Source: an uncultured Bacteroidota bacterium (lineage in GTDB: Bacteria > Bacteroidota > Bacteroidia > NS11-12g > UBA9320). Taken from it: a stretch of DNA of 60,515 nucleotides. Below are positions 1 to 9,409 of this stretch, in pieces. Numbering within the stretch: position 1 is the first letter of the stretch; each line of letters starts with the position of its first letter. Position numbers and translations under genes: made by a program. The DNA lies in contig CAKZLB010000072.1 in NCBI GenBank assembly GCA_937124965.1, positions 1 through 60,515 on the forward strand. Direction: 5' to 3'. The notes beneath the pieces are model-generated. The model made no database searches, was not told where the DNA came from, and saw only the letters and a program-made list of their open reading frames with translations.

Positions 1-132
1 GCTGAAATCATTGAAGGACAACTTCAAAATGGAACATATACTGTTGATATGACTGGTAAAGCTGCTGGTATGTACTTCGTACGAATGACAGCTCATAACC
101 AAGTATTCAATCAGAAAATTATCATTGAATAA
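1..132 (+). CDS. C-terminal end of a T9SS-secreted protein (partial)
   Basis: Frame 1 is open from the left edge to a TAA at 130-132 and encodes the last 43 residues of a larger protein. The tail has the pattern of a type IX secretion C-terminal sorting domain (type A): a strand ending in GTYTVDMTGKAAGMYFVRM, then a short stretch ending in KIIIE. By family knowledge the domain targets proteins for export through the T9SS and is cleaved at the surface. The passenger part is outside the window, so its function is unknown. A strong terminator follows 21 bases later. Confidence 0.85.
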   Translation, partial: AEIIEGQLQNGTYTVDMTGKAAGMYFVRMTAHNQVFNQKIIIE

Positions 133-153
133 GTAAAACTATCTTATAGGTAA

Positions 154-186
154 GGGGGCACTAAAAGTGCCCCCTTTTTTTATTTT
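154..186 (+). terminator. Rho-independent terminator
   Basis: A perfect 8-bp stem (GGGGGCAC at 154-161 with GTGCCCCC at 167-174) closes a 5-base TAAAA loop and is followed by a T-rich run. It ends transcription of the secreted-protein gene and separates it from the sigma-factor operon. Confidence 0.9.
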
Positions 187-206
187 TGAAAATATTCAAA
201 AAAAAA

Positions 207-234
207 TGCAACCTTTTCTAAAACCCGTGTCTAT
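207..234 (+). promoter_or_regulatory. Putative ECF-type promoter of the sigma operon
   Basis: TGCAACC at 207-213 and CGTGTCTAT at 226-234 place AAC and GTC 16 bases apart, which resembles the AAC...CGTC layout of ECF sigma promoters. Because it lies just ahead of an ECF sigma gene, autoregulation is a reasonable inference. No transcript data are available. Confidence 0.45.
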
Positions 235-255
235 CTATTTAAATGAGCAGTCATT

Positions 256-798
256 TTGAGCAGTGAAGAGGAACTTGTACAGCAATGTATCAAAAAAGAT
301 AGGGAAGCTCAGAAAATGCTCTTTGAAAAATATGGTTCAAAGATGATGGGCATTTGTTTAAGATATACTTCCAACCATGAGGATGCAAAAGACATCCTTC
401 AAGATGGTTTTGTGAAGGTTTTTACTCAACTTGAGAAGTTTGAGTTCAAAAGCACTTTACAAACTTGGATGTCAAGAATCTTTACAAATCTTGCAATTAA
501 CAGAGTGACTAGAGGGATTTCAAAGTACACACATGTTGATATTGACGAGCAATCAACTTTGGCATATGAAGAAACGAATGAAGAGCTTGACACTTGGGGA
601 GGTTTAACGCCACAACAAGTAATGGTATTTGTAAGAGAACTTCCAGAAATATACAGGTTAGTATTAAACATGTATGCAATTGATGGGTATTCACATCAGC
701 AGATTGCAGATCAGTTGGATATTTCAGTTGGTTCTTCGAAAAGTAGACTTTCTCGAGCGAGAGTTTTGTTAAAAGAAAATATTAAAAAATCGAAGTGA
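256..798 (+). CDS. RNA polymerase sigma factor, ECF (sigma-70) family
   Basis: The 180-residue protein has the ECF layout. Sigma region 2 spans roughly residues 10-85 (KYGSKMMGICLRYTSNHEDA, then LQDGFVKVF) and a C-terminal region 4 helix-turn-helix spans about 120-175 (GYSHQQIADQLDISVGSSKS). It would direct RNA polymerase to a small regulon. The start taken is TTG at 256. An ATG at 243 opens only a 7-codon frame because a GAGCAGT-containing 13-base unit seems duplicated between 245 and 264. The gene overlaps the next by four bases (GTGA), so they are probably translated together, as is usual for a sigma factor and its membrane partner. Confidence 0.9.
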   Translation: MSSEEELVQQCIKKDREAQKMLFEKYGSKMMGICLRYTSNHEDAKDILQDGFVKVFTQLEKFEFKSTLQTWMSRIFTNLAINRVTRGISKYTHVDIDEQSTLAYEETNEELDTWGGLTPQQVMVFVRELPEIYRLVLNMYAIDGYSHQQIADQLDISVGSSKSRLSRARVLLKENIKKSK

Positions 799-2174
799 GC
801 AAGAATCACGACATATTTGATGATTTGATTAAAAGCCAATTGGAAGGTTTTGAAGCAAATGTATCTATGGACGATTGGTCTTCGATTGAATCAAAGCTTG
901 ACGCTATTGACACAAAGAAAAAAAGACCCTTATGGTGGGCTGCTGCCATTGGTCTTTTGCTATTCATTACAGGAACTATATTTTGGCTAAACCAGTCATC
1001 TGATATTGCACCTGTGGTTGAATCTATTGTGACCCCAGAAATAGAAGAGGGTCCGACTACAAAAGAATCTGTTGTTGTTAAAAAATATATACCTACTGAA
1101 GCCCGGTCCGGGAAGACAGCAAATGAACCAAACACACATGAAAAGGTAACAACAACCACAGCTGAAGAGAAGAGTGGTAACGAAACAAACACTCTTCTTT
1201 TAAACAGTAGTGACATTGACACTAAAAAAGAAATTAAGACATTGCCTCAGAGTACGACTGAGGTTAATAAATTACCTACTAGAATTGTAGATATTAAGCC
1301 CGGTGGAGGTTCCATTAAGGGCGGAATTAAAAAGCCGGGCTTTTCTACTTCTTTAACGGTTCGTACAAACAATGATTTAGCTCCTAAACGTGATAGTGAT
1401 AATACGAATCTGAACGAATCAGAAACAACATTATCATTAAAAGATATTTTACCTAATATATCAAGATGGGAAGTTGGAATTTCCTTTACTCCTACTTGGG
1501 CAAGCAAGGTGATAGCTCCAAATGGAAGAAACGCTTGGAAGATAAACCCATATTTTGATGCTATCTCCAAGGAAATGGAACAAGGAGGTGTGAGCTACCA
1601 ATTGGAGGCAAGAGTAAATCGATATATATCCAACAATGTATATCTTGGTTTAGGTTTAAATTATAATCAAGTTCAAGAGTCGGTCGACTATAATTACTTG
1701 GTTGATTATTACTTGTATTTTGATGTAGAGAGGAAAGAGGTAAGACCTGAGTTTCTTGACCCACGGGCACATACTGAAGTTAATTATAGCGGAAGAAATA
1801 CGTACCATTATTTCGAGGTTCCACTTCGACTAGGAGCAAATTACCCAATTCAGAATCGAAAGTTTAATGTTCGAATTGAGGGAGGATTCAAGTATATCCG
1901 ACTTGTTCAAATGAATGGTAAGAGAGCCGATGCAACATATATGGACGAGCTGATTGATTTAGAGTCTGCAATGGGAACCTATTCGCGAAACAACCTTGGA
2001 TTAAATATAAATGCAGGGCTGACTTGGCAGCTAAGTGACAAGATAGATATTGGAGGAATGCCGTTTTTTAATTACTCGCTGACATCGATTAGAAATCGTG
2101 ACGAAGGAATAACAGAGAAACCGTATAACTTTGGACTAAACATTGGTTTACAGTATAATATTTTAACTAAGTGA
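795..2174 (+). CDS. Membrane-anchored protein with outer-membrane beta-barrel-like C-terminus, putative anti-sigma partner
   Basis: The 459-residue product has a short cytoplasmic head (DIFDDLIKSQLEGFEANVSM), one membrane span near residues 46-66 (WWAAAIGLLLFITGTIFWL), a long Thr/Lys/Glu-rich linker, and from about residue 220 alternating beta-strand sequence resembling PorT/OMP_b-brl domains (YQLEARVNRYISNNVYLGLG). The head-span-periplasm layout and its place directly after an ECF sigma gene suggest an anti-sigma or signal-sensing role. That is inferred from context, since no classical anti-sigma zinc motif is visible. It uses a GTG start overlapping the previous stop, and its own stop overlaps the next start by four bases. 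Confidence 0.75.
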   Translation: MSKNHDIFDDLIKSQLEGFEANVSMDDWSSIESKLDAIDTKKKRPLWWAAAIGLLLFITGTIFWLNQSSDIAPVVESIVTPEIEEGPTTKESVVVKKYIPTEARSGKTANEPNTHEKVTTTTAEEKSGNETNTLLLNSSDIDTKKEIKTLPQSTTEVNKLPTRIVDIKPGGGSIKGGIKKPGFSTSLTVRTNNDLAPKRDSDNTNLNESETTLSLKDILPNISRWEVGISFTPTWASKVIAPNGRNAWKINPYFDAISKEMEQGGVSYQLEARVNRYISNNVYLGLGLNYNQVQESVDYNYLVDYYLYFDVERKEVRPEFLDPRAHTEVNYSGRNTYHYFEVPLRLGANYPIQNRKFNVRIEGGFKYIRLVQMNGKRADATYMDELIDLESAMGTYSRNNLGLNINAGLTWQLSDKIDIGGMPFFNYSLTSIRNRDEGITEKPYNFGLNIGLQYNILTK

Positions 2175-4588
2175 AGAAATTAATTCACATATTGATTTTA
2201 ATGGCAGCTTCCTGCTTCGCGTCTGCACAAGGTATGTACAGACTAGGAGAAGGAACTGAGCTCAATGCTGTGCAATTGATTGTTCCTAGTGGTGACAACG
2301 TTTTGGTATTTGAAATTACTGAAACAAATCAATATGAACTTCACAGATATAACGGAATTAGTCTTGAGAGTTTGGGAGTTATCCCAAATATACCACTTCA
2401 TGAAATTACGGATCAAGAGAATTTCAAGATTGTTGACGCTCTGGTACTAAGCGGTAAACTGTATGTTTTAGGTAGTGATTTTGGACCCAATCCAACAACA
2501 AAACCCAATAGAATTATAGAATGGGATGGAAGCAAATGGACAGATTTAACAAATGATGTAATAGCAAATGCTTCTAATGTTAGCAAATTGATTTCATACA
2601 ATAATAATCTCACCTTAGTGGGCATCTTTGAGAATAGCGGTTTGGTTTCAATGGTTGATGGTACTTGGACAACCGTTGGAGGGGTGTTAGGAGATAATCG
2701 TATTTCGGACAACGTACTTGATGCGACTACCTTTTTAGGTAAAGTTTATGTAACTGGTGAATTTACTCGCCCCGGAACTGGACAACGTTACAATACTGGG
2801 GTCTACCAAAATGGTACTTGGAGACCTCTAGAAACTCCTCCATTTATTGGGAAAAGTAAACACTTTGATATTGTAAATAATCAATTGATTTTAACTGGAG
2901 AATCTAATATAGTTTACGATTACATCAAGTCGTATGACGGGAGCCAGTGGACGGATATTTCTGTGGGTCTAGAGGATGTTATTATTCATGAATTCTGGGA
3001 CATCGCAGGACATAATAGCTTGCTTTATCTCACTGGAAGTTTTGAAGATAGACAAACTGGAAGACGGTTCAATTTTATTTCAAAAGATGCTGATGGGTGG
3101 CACTTTGGCGAAAATACTTTCCAAAATGAACAGATTCGCTTAGCAGAAAAAGGCAATGAAATATACGCTTATGGTAATTTTAATTTAAATGGAATCATCA
3201 ATGCTGGTGAGTTGACATATCATTCTGCAATGCTTACGGGCCGAATATATTTTGATGAAAATAATAACTGTGTTTTTGATGAGACTGAACGAGGATTAGA
3301 TTTAGTTAAGGTTACTGTTAACCCTGGTGAAATTGTAGGGTACACAAATAAATACGGATTGTACGAAATACCAGTTGGGAATGATGCATACACAATCACG
3401 TTTGAAAAAACGAATGGTCAAGATTTTGGATGTGGAAGATTGGGTATTGTGAATGTAACCTCTGCAACGAATTATGTTGCTCCAGAGCTAAATGTAATTG
3501 AAAAGCCTGATGTAGTTGACCTTGAATTGAGCTCAACCATGATCAACGGATGGAAATTAGTGAGAAACAGTTACAATGAGATAAAGTTATTTGCTCATAA
3601 CGCGGGAACGGAAGATATTGAAGGTGCTTCACTGAGCATGAAAATGGGAGATTGGTGGAAAGAGGTGAAAATAACTCCACAACCAACCTCGACTAAAGAA
3701 GGTGAGTTAATATGGAAAATATCAGATTTAGCAAAAGGCGAAACTTTTGAAATATTGATATCTGGTGAAACAAAAGTGGAACTCGAGCTATATAATGACT
3801 TCTGCTTTACTGGTGAAGTTGACTTTCCACAAGTAGACTTATTTGGTTCATCTAATCGCGAAACTGCTGAATTTGAGACCGTTGATGAGCTAGGTCCTAT
3901 TTCAAAGCAAGTTGATTGTGGTGCTTGGTACCCGACGAATACACAAGATATTACCTATCAAATTCGATTTGAGAATGAAGCAGATGAGATTGTAAATGAT
4001 GTTGTTGTAATCGACACATTCGATTCTGACCTTGTCACTACAGGTGTAGAAGATTATACGGTACTTGGAAGTACAAGAGAAGTGCAGATTCGAATGATTG
4101 AGGTTCCGGGTAAAAAACAGGAGTATCGAATGATTTACAAATGGATATCATCTGATGCAAATTTGGCACCAGCAGGTGCAAAGGATGGCAAAGATGTTGG
4201 AAATGTAATTGTTAAATTCAGACTTCATGAATATAGTAAGCAAAAGAACATTGAGTTGTGTAATCAAGCGCAAGTCATATACGACAATAATGAACCGTTA
4301 TACACAAATACTGTTTGTTCCAAAGCAACGAGTCTAGGAGTTGAAAGGAACGGTAATTTTATCTCACAAGTTAGATTCTTTCCGAATCCCGCGACGAAAG
4401 AAATAACAATAGAAAATAATTCTCAGGAGTCTCGAATTATAGAAATCCGCACTCAAACAGGACAATTGTTGTTTTCGAAAGAGCTCGTGGCCTCCGAAAA
4501 TAAAGTCCTAGATTTAACGAAATGGGCAAAAGGTGTCTATATTTTGCAAATAGCGGGCTATGAATCTCAAAAGTTATTAGTGCATTAA
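2171..4588 (+). CDS. Secreted T9SS type A sorting-domain protein with beta-propeller-like repeats
   Basis: The 805-residue protein begins with a signal peptide (MKKLIHILILMAASCFASAQ). Residues of about 20-350 hold repeated short beta units with W-DG-T/SY motifs, suggesting a propeller. Near residue 355 an SdrD/Cna-B-like segment begins (GRIYFDENNNCVFDETERG), with Ca-binding-like Asp/Asn residues. A DUF11-like beta-sandwich region follows. The last 75 residues form a T9SS sorting domain (FFPNPATKEITIEN ... GVYILQIAGYESQKLLVH). It is exported through the T9SS and probably surface-exposed. As the third coupled gene of the sigma operon it may be a regulon effector. Its stop overlaps that of comF on the other strand. 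Confidence 0.85.
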   Translation: MKKLIHILILMAASCFASAQGMYRLGEGTELNAVQLIVPSGDNVLVFEITETNQYELHRYNGISLESLGVIPNIPLHEITDQENFKIVDALVLSGKLYVLGSDFGPNPTTKPNRIIEWDGSKWTDLTNDVIANASNVSKLISYNNNLTLVGIFENSGLVSMVDGTWTTVGGVLGDNRISDNVLDATTFLGKVYVTGEFTRPGTGQRYNTGVYQNGTWRPLETPPFIGKSKHFDIVNNQLILTGESNIVYDYIKSYDGSQWTDISVGLEDVIIHEFWDIAGHNSLLYLTGSFEDRQTGRRFNFISKDADGWHFGENTFQNEQIRLAEKGNEIYAYGNFNLNGIINAGELTYHSAMLTGRIYFDENNNCVFDETERGLDLVKVTVNPGEIVGYTNKYGLYEIPVGNDAYTITFEKTNGQDFGCGRLGIVNVTSATNYVAPELNVIEKPDVVDLELSSTMINGWKLVRNSYNEIKLFAHNAGTEDIEGASLSMKMGDWWKEVKITPQPTSTKEGELIWKISDLAKGETFEILISGETKVELELYNDFCFTGEVDFPQVDLFGSSNRETAEFETVDELGPISKQVDCGAWYPTNTQDITYQIRFENEADEIVNDVVVIDTFDSDLVTTGVEDYTVLGSTREVQIRMIEVPGKKQEYRMIYKWISSDANLAPAGAKDGKDVGNVIVKFRLHEYSKQKNIELCNQAQVIYDNNEPLYTNTVCSKATSLGVERNGNFISQVRFFPNPATKEITIENNSQESRIIEIRTQTGQLLFSKELVASENKVLDLTKWAKGVYILQIAGYESQKLLVH

Positions 4589-5265
4589 TCTGCACAAGCA
4601 ATCGTCACAACGCTAACTCTAATGTTGTTTGCAGAAAACAACGCAGACAAACAACTTCCAACTGTGGCACCTGTAGTAAATACATCATCGACCAAAAGGA
4701 TATGTTTGTTATTTAATAATGTAGGTTGCTTTAGTTCAAATATTTTATCTACGTTCAACCATCTGTCATAACGAGATTTCTTGGTTTGCGTAACGTTTTT
4801 AACATTGCGAACAAGTATATCCGAAGATACTTCAACTCCTAACTCACTTGAAATTCCATTCGAAAGTATTTCCGCTTGGTTAAATCCGCGCTTTAGTAAT
4901 TTGGCTGGATGTAAAGGCACTGGAATTATCAGATCTAGATCTTTAAGTATGTCTATTGACTTGAGTTCCTGCCCATAACAGGCGCCTAGTTTTAGTCCAA
5001 TTTCTTTCTCCCCTTTGTATTTGAATAGGTTCATAAGGTTTTGAACGTTGTTTCCCTTTTTAAAGAATACATATGAACTAGCAAACGTAATAGGCCATTC
5101 CCCCTTTAGAGAATTGAAAATTACGTTCTCAAGTTCGTCCCATTGAAATGTTCTGGGTAAGCTTAAATCGCATGTTAAGCACCACTGAGTGTCTATTCTT
5201 GAAAGGCTGACACCACACAAACAACATAAATTTGGGTAAATAAGATTAATGCAATCAATAAACAT
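4585..5265 (-). CDS. comF: ComF family phosphoribosyltransferase-like protein
   Basis: The 226-residue protein has an N-terminal zinc-ribbon pattern (CCLCGVSLSRIDTQWCLTC) and a C-terminal phosphoribosyltransferase signature (HILLVDDVFTTGAT) with the downstream LFSANNIRVSVVTIA strand. ComF proteins are linked to DNA uptake in naturally competent bacteria, with biochemistry largely unresolved. I take the ATG at 5265 (MFIDCINLIYPNLCC) because related proteins begin in this way and the 19 residues upstream show no family character. It is divergent from thiL. Confidence 0.85.
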   Translation of the reverse strand: MFIDCINLIYPNLCCLCGVSLSRIDTQWCLTCDLSLPRTFQWDELENVIFNSLKGEWPITFASSYVFFKKGNNVQNLMNLFKYKGEKEIGLKLGACYGQELKSIDILKDLDLIIPVPLHPAKLLKRGFNQAEILSNGISSELGVEVSSDILVRNVKNVTQTKKSRYDRWLNVDKIFELKQPTLLNNKHILLVDDVFTTGATVGSCLSALFSANNIRVSVVTIACAD

Positions 5266-5288
5266 GGTAAAAATTAGTTGGTTTATGG

Positions 5289-5316
5289 TTTGACCTGCAA
5301 AATTTAAAGACCTTTG
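5289..5316 (+). promoter_or_regulatory. Putative thiL promoter (-33 TTTG / -7 GACCTTTG)
   Basis: TTTG at 5289-5292 and GACCTTTG at 5309-5316 are 16 bases apart and match the Bacteroidota -33/-7 pattern (TAnnTTTG) with one mismatch at the -7 box. The thiL ATG lies 20 bases downstream, so the leader would be short. Confidence 0.4.
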
Positions 5317-5335
5317 TGTCAAATTTTACAAGACA

Positions 5336-6373
5336 ATGTTCGAAAATAAAGAAAGAACTACGGTTGACCAATTAGGTGAGTTTGGCTTGATAAACCATCT
5401 AATCTCAGCTATTAAACTTGAAACGGATCAAACACTAGTTCCTGCTGGTGATGACGCTGCAATTATTGCTACAAAAGGTAAAGACTTGGTAGTGTCAACA
5501 GACATGCTAGTGGAAAATGTACATTTCGACGTAATGTACACTCCGTTGAAACATTTAGGATACAAAGCAGCTGTAGTTAATTTTTCAGATATCTGTGCAA
5601 TGAACGCTATTCCCAGCCAGCTGACTATGTCAATGGCTTTCAGCAGTAAGTACACGTTGGAGGCAATTGAAGAACTGTATTCGGGTATTTTACTAGCGTG
5701 TAAAAAGTATAAAGTGGATTTAGTAGGTGGTGATACCTGTACGATTCCTCAAGGGTTGGTATTGACTGGAACGGCAATGGGTTTTGGAGATAATAACAAC
5801 ACTACAAAACGTGCTGGTGCAAAGCCAGGAGATTTGTTATGTGTTACTGGAGACTTAGGAGGTGCGTACATGGGATTGCAGCTCTTGGAACGAGAAAAAA
5901 GAGTGTTTCTGGATAACAATGAAATGAAGCCAGATTTAGGTAGTCATGATTATATTGTTGGGAGACAACTTAAACCTGAGGCACGAATTGACGTAATTGA
6001 AATATTGAAAAACCTTGAAATACAGCCCACAAGTATGATTGATATTTCGGACGGCCTATCTTCAGAGGTGTTTCACCTAAGTGAAGCTTCGAAAGTTGAC
6101 TTTTCTATCTACGAAGATAAATTACCTATTGATCAGGACACTTTTGATATGGCAGTGGAATTTGGAATCGACCCTACAACTGCAGCACTAAATGGAGGGG
6201 AAGACTATGAGTTACTTTTCACCGTAGATCAACAAGAGTATGAAAAATTAAAAGCTCACTTAGATATTACGATTATTGGGTATGCTAAAGAGGCAGGAAT
6301 GAAAAACGAATTAATATCTAAACAAGGAAACACATACGAGTTGAAGGCACAAGGCTGGAAACATAAACAATAG
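5336..6373 (+). CDS. thiL: Thiamine-monophosphate kinase
   Basis: This 345-residue protein phosphorylates thiamine monophosphate to thiamine diphosphate with ATP. Family motifs are seen in order: the N-terminal metal/ATP site (LVPAGDDAAII), STDMLVENVHFD, the KAAVVNFSDICAM segment, DLVGGDTC, the glycine-rich GDLGGAYMGLQLLE, MIDISDGLSSE and NGGEDYELLFTV. The length fits the AIR-synthase-like fold. It is divergent from comF and upstream of oxyR on the same strand, with no sign of a thiamine riboswitch. Confidence 0.95.
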   Translation: MFENKERTTVDQLGEFGLINHLISAIKLETDQTLVPAGDDAAIIATKGKDLVVSTDMLVENVHFDVMYTPLKHLGYKAAVVNFSDICAMNAIPSQLTMSMAFSSKYTLEAIEELYSGILLACKKYKVDLVGGDTCTIPQGLVLTGTAMGFGDNNNTTKRAGAKPGDLLCVTGDLGGAYMGLQLLEREKRVFLDNNEMKPDLGSHDYIVGRQLKPEARIDVIEILKNLEIQPTSMIDISDGLSSEVFHLSEASKVDFSIYEDKLPIDQDTFDMAVEFGIDPTTAALNGGEDYELLFTVDQQEYEKLKAHLDITIIGYAKEAGMKNELISKQGNTYELKAQGWKHKQ

Positions 6374-6441
6374 GAGATAACGATTTTTATTTATTCTACT
6401 ATCGATTGACTTTATAGTTATTAATCGTGACATTTGTCCCC

Positions 6442-7395
6442 ATGACACGAATTGCTAACTTATCCTTGGTTCAATTGCAATATTTAATTGCCCTTGATGA
6501 ATACCGTCATTTTATAAAAGCCGCGGAATCATGCTTTGTTACTCAACCGACTTTAAGTATGCAAATAAAAAAGTTGGAAGAGGAGCTTGGTGTTAAGTTA
6601 TTTGACCGTGGAAAGCAACCAATTATACCAACTGACGTTGGAATTTTAGTAATTGAGCAAGCTAAAAAAGTTCTTAACGAAACCCGTAAAATTGAAAATA
6701 TCCTGCTTGAGTATAAAGGTACAGTTTCTGGGGATTTAAATGTCGGAATTATCCCAACCGTAGCACCTTACTTAATGCCACAATTAATCAGCCAAATATC
6801 GAAAAGATACCCAGATATTAGATTGAATGTAAAGGAGTTAATGACTGAGGATATTATTTCGCTACTTCAGAAAGATCATATCGATGTTGGCATTGTTGCA
6901 ACGCCTCTTGACGTCGATGGAATGGTTGAAAAGCCAATTTTTTACGAAAAGTTTTGTTTATACCTGAATCCAAAGCATCCAGCGTATGAACTTGATGAAA
7001 TTGACTCTAAATTGTTATTAGATGATAAGTTATGGTTGCTTTCTGAGGGTAATTGTTTTAGAGATCAAGCGGTAAACCTTTGTTCCTTGAGGCATTCATC
7101 GTCATTGAAGAATACGTTTAACTATGAAAGTGGCTCAATAGAAACATTGATTAGGATTGTTAATTTAGAAGGAGGAGCAACGGTTATTCCTGAATGGGCA
7201 TCTCTCGACTTAAGTGATGAAGATAAAAAGCACATCAGATCAGTAAAAGGGGATTCAGTTCGAGAGGTAAGTCTGATTTTTACCCGAAACTTTGCAAAAG
7301 CAAAGTTGTCAGAGGCATTTTTTGCGACTTTACAAAGCTGTATTCCAATTCAACTTAAGAGAAATTCGAACAAGAAAGTTATGGCATTAGCGTAA
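6442..7395 (+). CDS. oxyR: LysR-type hydrogen peroxide sensor OxyR
   Basis: It has an N-terminal winged helix-turn-helix (QYLIALDEYRHFIKAAESCF ... TQPTLSMQIKKLEEELGVKLF), a linker helix and a LysR substrate-binding domain. The segment SEGNCFRDQAVNLC keeps the two OxyR redox cysteines nine residues apart with the CxRDQA core, so it should be a peroxide-responsive activator. I prefer the ATG at 6442 (MTRIANLSLVQLQYL) over the upstream GTG at 6427, since a -7-like GACATTTG lies at 6428-6435. It would control peroxide defence genes. No obvious target adjoins it. Confidence 0.88.
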   Translation: MTRIANLSLVQLQYLIALDEYRHFIKAAESCFVTQPTLSMQIKKLEEELGVKLFDRGKQPIIPTDVGILVIEQAKKVLNETRKIENILLEYKGTVSGDLNVGIIPTVAPYLMPQLISQISKRYPDIRLNVKELMTEDIISLLQKDHIDVGIVATPLDVDGMVEKPIFYEKFCLYLNPKHPAYELDEIDSKLLLDDKLWLLSEGNCFRDQAVNLCSLRHSSSLKNTFNYESGSIETLIRIVNLEGGATVIPEWASLDLSDEDKKHIRSVKGDSVREVSLIFTRNFAKAKLSEAFFATLQSCIPIQLKRNSNKKVMALA

Positions 7396-7467
7396 TTTTT
7401 GACTCATTTTGTAGTTATCCACATTTAGCTAACGTTTTTAAGGAATTTATTTTCTTTCTTTGTAGTA

Positions 7468-8037
7468 ATGAAAATTGTTAAAATACTACTTAGATCTACA
7501 ATGCTTTTTGCTTTGATGATTCTAGTTTCTACTGGGTGTTCGGATTTTGACCGACGAACTCAGTTCAGCACCACTTATACCAATAGGGTAGTCTTAGATA
7601 GTAACAATACTAAAGTTGGTGTAGAACACGATGTTTTGTCGGATACTCTTCTGGTTGATTTTTTCAAAACTGTTGAAAACCACAATAGCAAAGAAAGTAA
7701 AATTGAAAGCGTTATGCTGGAATCCGTTAGCTTAGAAATAGATAAATTTAAATCTAAAGGGAACGTTAATTTCAACTTTCTTTCTGACTTTGAAATCTAC
7801 CTTAAAGGAAAAGGAATGGATGAAATTTTGATAGGCAAGTCTGATAGTATTCCTAAAAGCGCAAGATATTTTGAGGTTAAAGTAGTACCAGAAGGTGAAG
7901 ACTTTTTAGACTTAATAAAAACTGAAGAGTTTCAATGTAGATTAAAGTTCAATACAAACACTCAATATCAAGATTCCACGATGGTAATTATGATAACTCC
8001 ATCATATTTAGTCGATACTAAAAAGTTTGGTATCTAA
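7468..8037 (+). CDS. Hypothetical lipoprotein
   Basis: The 189-residue protein starts with a lipoprotein signal (MKIVKILLRSTMLFALMILV then STGC), so the mature form begins at Cys24 and is membrane-anchored. The remainder is mainly predicted beta structure with no family I recognise. A -7-like TTTCTTTG at 7455-7462 sits just ahead of the ATG, suggesting its own promoter and an almost leaderless message. It converges with the E2 gene, 11 bases apart. Confidence 0.75.
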   Translation: MKIVKILLRSTMLFALMILVSTGCSDFDRRTQFSTTYTNRVVLDSNNTKVGVEHDVLSDTLLVDFFKTVENHNSKESKIESVMLESVSLEIDKFKSKGNVNFNFLSDFEIYLKGKGMDEILIGKSDSIPKSARYFEVKVVPEGEDFLDLIKTEEFQCRLKFNTNTQYQDSTMVIMITPSYLVDTKKFGI

Positions 8038-8048
8038 CATTTAAGGGT

Positions 8049-9278
8049 TTAAAGATTCAACAACGTTTCTTCAGCCGTTTTACCTCCTAACAACAATTCT
8101 GGATTTTCTAAGTATTTCTTCACCGTAACTAAAAATCCTACGGACTCTTTACCATCAATTATTCGGTGATCATAACTCATCGCTAAGTACATCATAGGAC
8201 GAGCAACGATTTCTCCGTTTTCAACTATAGGCCTTTCAATAATGTTGTGCATTCCGAGAATCGCGCTTTGAGGTGGGTTGATAATTGGAGTACTCATCAT
8301 ACTTCCAAAAACTCCGCCATTTGAAATCGTGAACGTACCTCCAGTCATTTCATCGATGCTTAATTTACCGTCTCGAGCTTTGATGGCAAGACGCATAACT
8401 TCGCTTTCAATTTCCGCCATTTGCAGCGATTCAGCGTTTCTGATTACTGGTACCATCAAACCCTTTGGGCCAGATACCGCAATCGAGATATCAATGAAAT
8501 CATGCAGTATAATCTCATTTCCATCGATATACGCATTAACCATTGGATATTTTTGTAATGCAAGCACACAAGCTCTGGTGAAGAAGCTCATAAACCCTAA
8601 ACCTACGCCATGAGTTTCTTTGAATTGCTCTTTATATTTTTTTCGCAAGTCCATGATTGGCTTCATGTTGGCTTCATTAAATGTAGTCAACATTGCAGTT
8701 TCATTTTTTGCAGCAACAAGTCTTCTTGAAACAGCTTTACGAAGATTCGACATCTTTTCGCGATGCTCATCTCTGCTGCCATTGCTCACTTTAAAACCTC
8801 CACCAATAGAAGGCTGAGCGTTTAACGCATCATTTTTAGTAATTCTACCATCGCGACCAGATCCCGTAACAGAATTTGAAGCGATGCCCTTCTCATCTAA
8901 TATTTTTCTGGCAGATGGGGAAGGTGTCCCAGCAGCATAGTTTGCCTTTTCTGTGGTTGGACTTGGAGTTTTCTCTTCGGTTTTTGGACTTTCTTTTACA
9001 GGCTCCTCTTTCTTTACAGGCTCAGTAGATTCAGGCTTTTCAGCAGTTGTGTCGATAGTGGCTACAACTGATCCAACTTCAACATCCTCTCCTTCAGCAA
9101 CTAATATCTTCAATGTTCCACCTTGTTCAGCATTCAATTCAACAGTCGCCTTTTCAGATTCGAGTTCGGCAACAGCCTCATCCATTTCGACATAATCGCC
9201 ATCTTCCTTAAGCCATTGGCTTATTGTTACTTCGGTTACGGATTCTCCAACTGATGGTATTTTGAGCTCTAAAGCCAT
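8049..9278 (-). CDS. sucB: 2-oxoglutarate dehydrogenase E2, dihydrolipoyl succinyltransferase
   Basis: Transfers succinyl groups from lipoate to CoA in the TCA-cycle 2-oxoglutarate dehydrogenase complex. In the 409 residues I see an N-terminal lipoyl domain with the lipoylated lysine in ESEKATVEL (near residue 43), a Pro/Glu/Lys-rich hinge at about 80-115, a peripheral-subunit-binding domain ([13 protein letters not shown] ... [14 protein letters not shown]) and a catalytic acyltransferase domain ending with the active-site motif [17 protein letters not shown]. The usual sucA partner is not adjacent and may lie elsewhere. It is divergent from menD. Confidence 0.92.
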   Translation of the reverse strand: MALELKIPSVGESVTEVTISQWLKEDGDYVEMDEAVAELESEKATVELNAEQGGTLKILVAEGEDVEVGSVVATIDTTAEKPESTEPVKKEEPVKESPKTEEKTPSPTTEKANYAAGTPSPSARKILDEKGIASNSVTGSGRDGRITKNDALNAQPSIGGGFKVSNGSRDEHREKMSNLRKAVSRRLVAAKNETAMLTTFNEANMKPIMDLRKKYKEQFKETHGVGLGFMSFFTRACVLALQKYPMVNAYIDGNEIILHDFIDISIAVSGPKGLMVPVIRNAESLQMAEIESEVMRLAIKARDGKLSIDEMTGGTFTISNGGVFGSMMSTPIINPPQSAILGMHNIIERPIVENGEIVARPMMYLAMSYDHRIIDGKESVGFLVTVKKYLENPELLLGGKTAEETLLNL

Positions 9279-9409
9279 AATTCAATTACTAAGTGGCAAA
9301 TTTATAAAAGGATAGGTAATATCAGCATCAAACAATCAAACTAAATCTTTGGTTTGTTTATATTAACGATTTCAGTGTTAATTATTATTTAATGTAAGTT
9401 TGAATCCTA

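Noticed and set aside
5266-5335. TPP riboswitch before thiL
   Set aside because: The leader is only 20 bases after the likely promoter, far too short, and no CUGAGA core is present.
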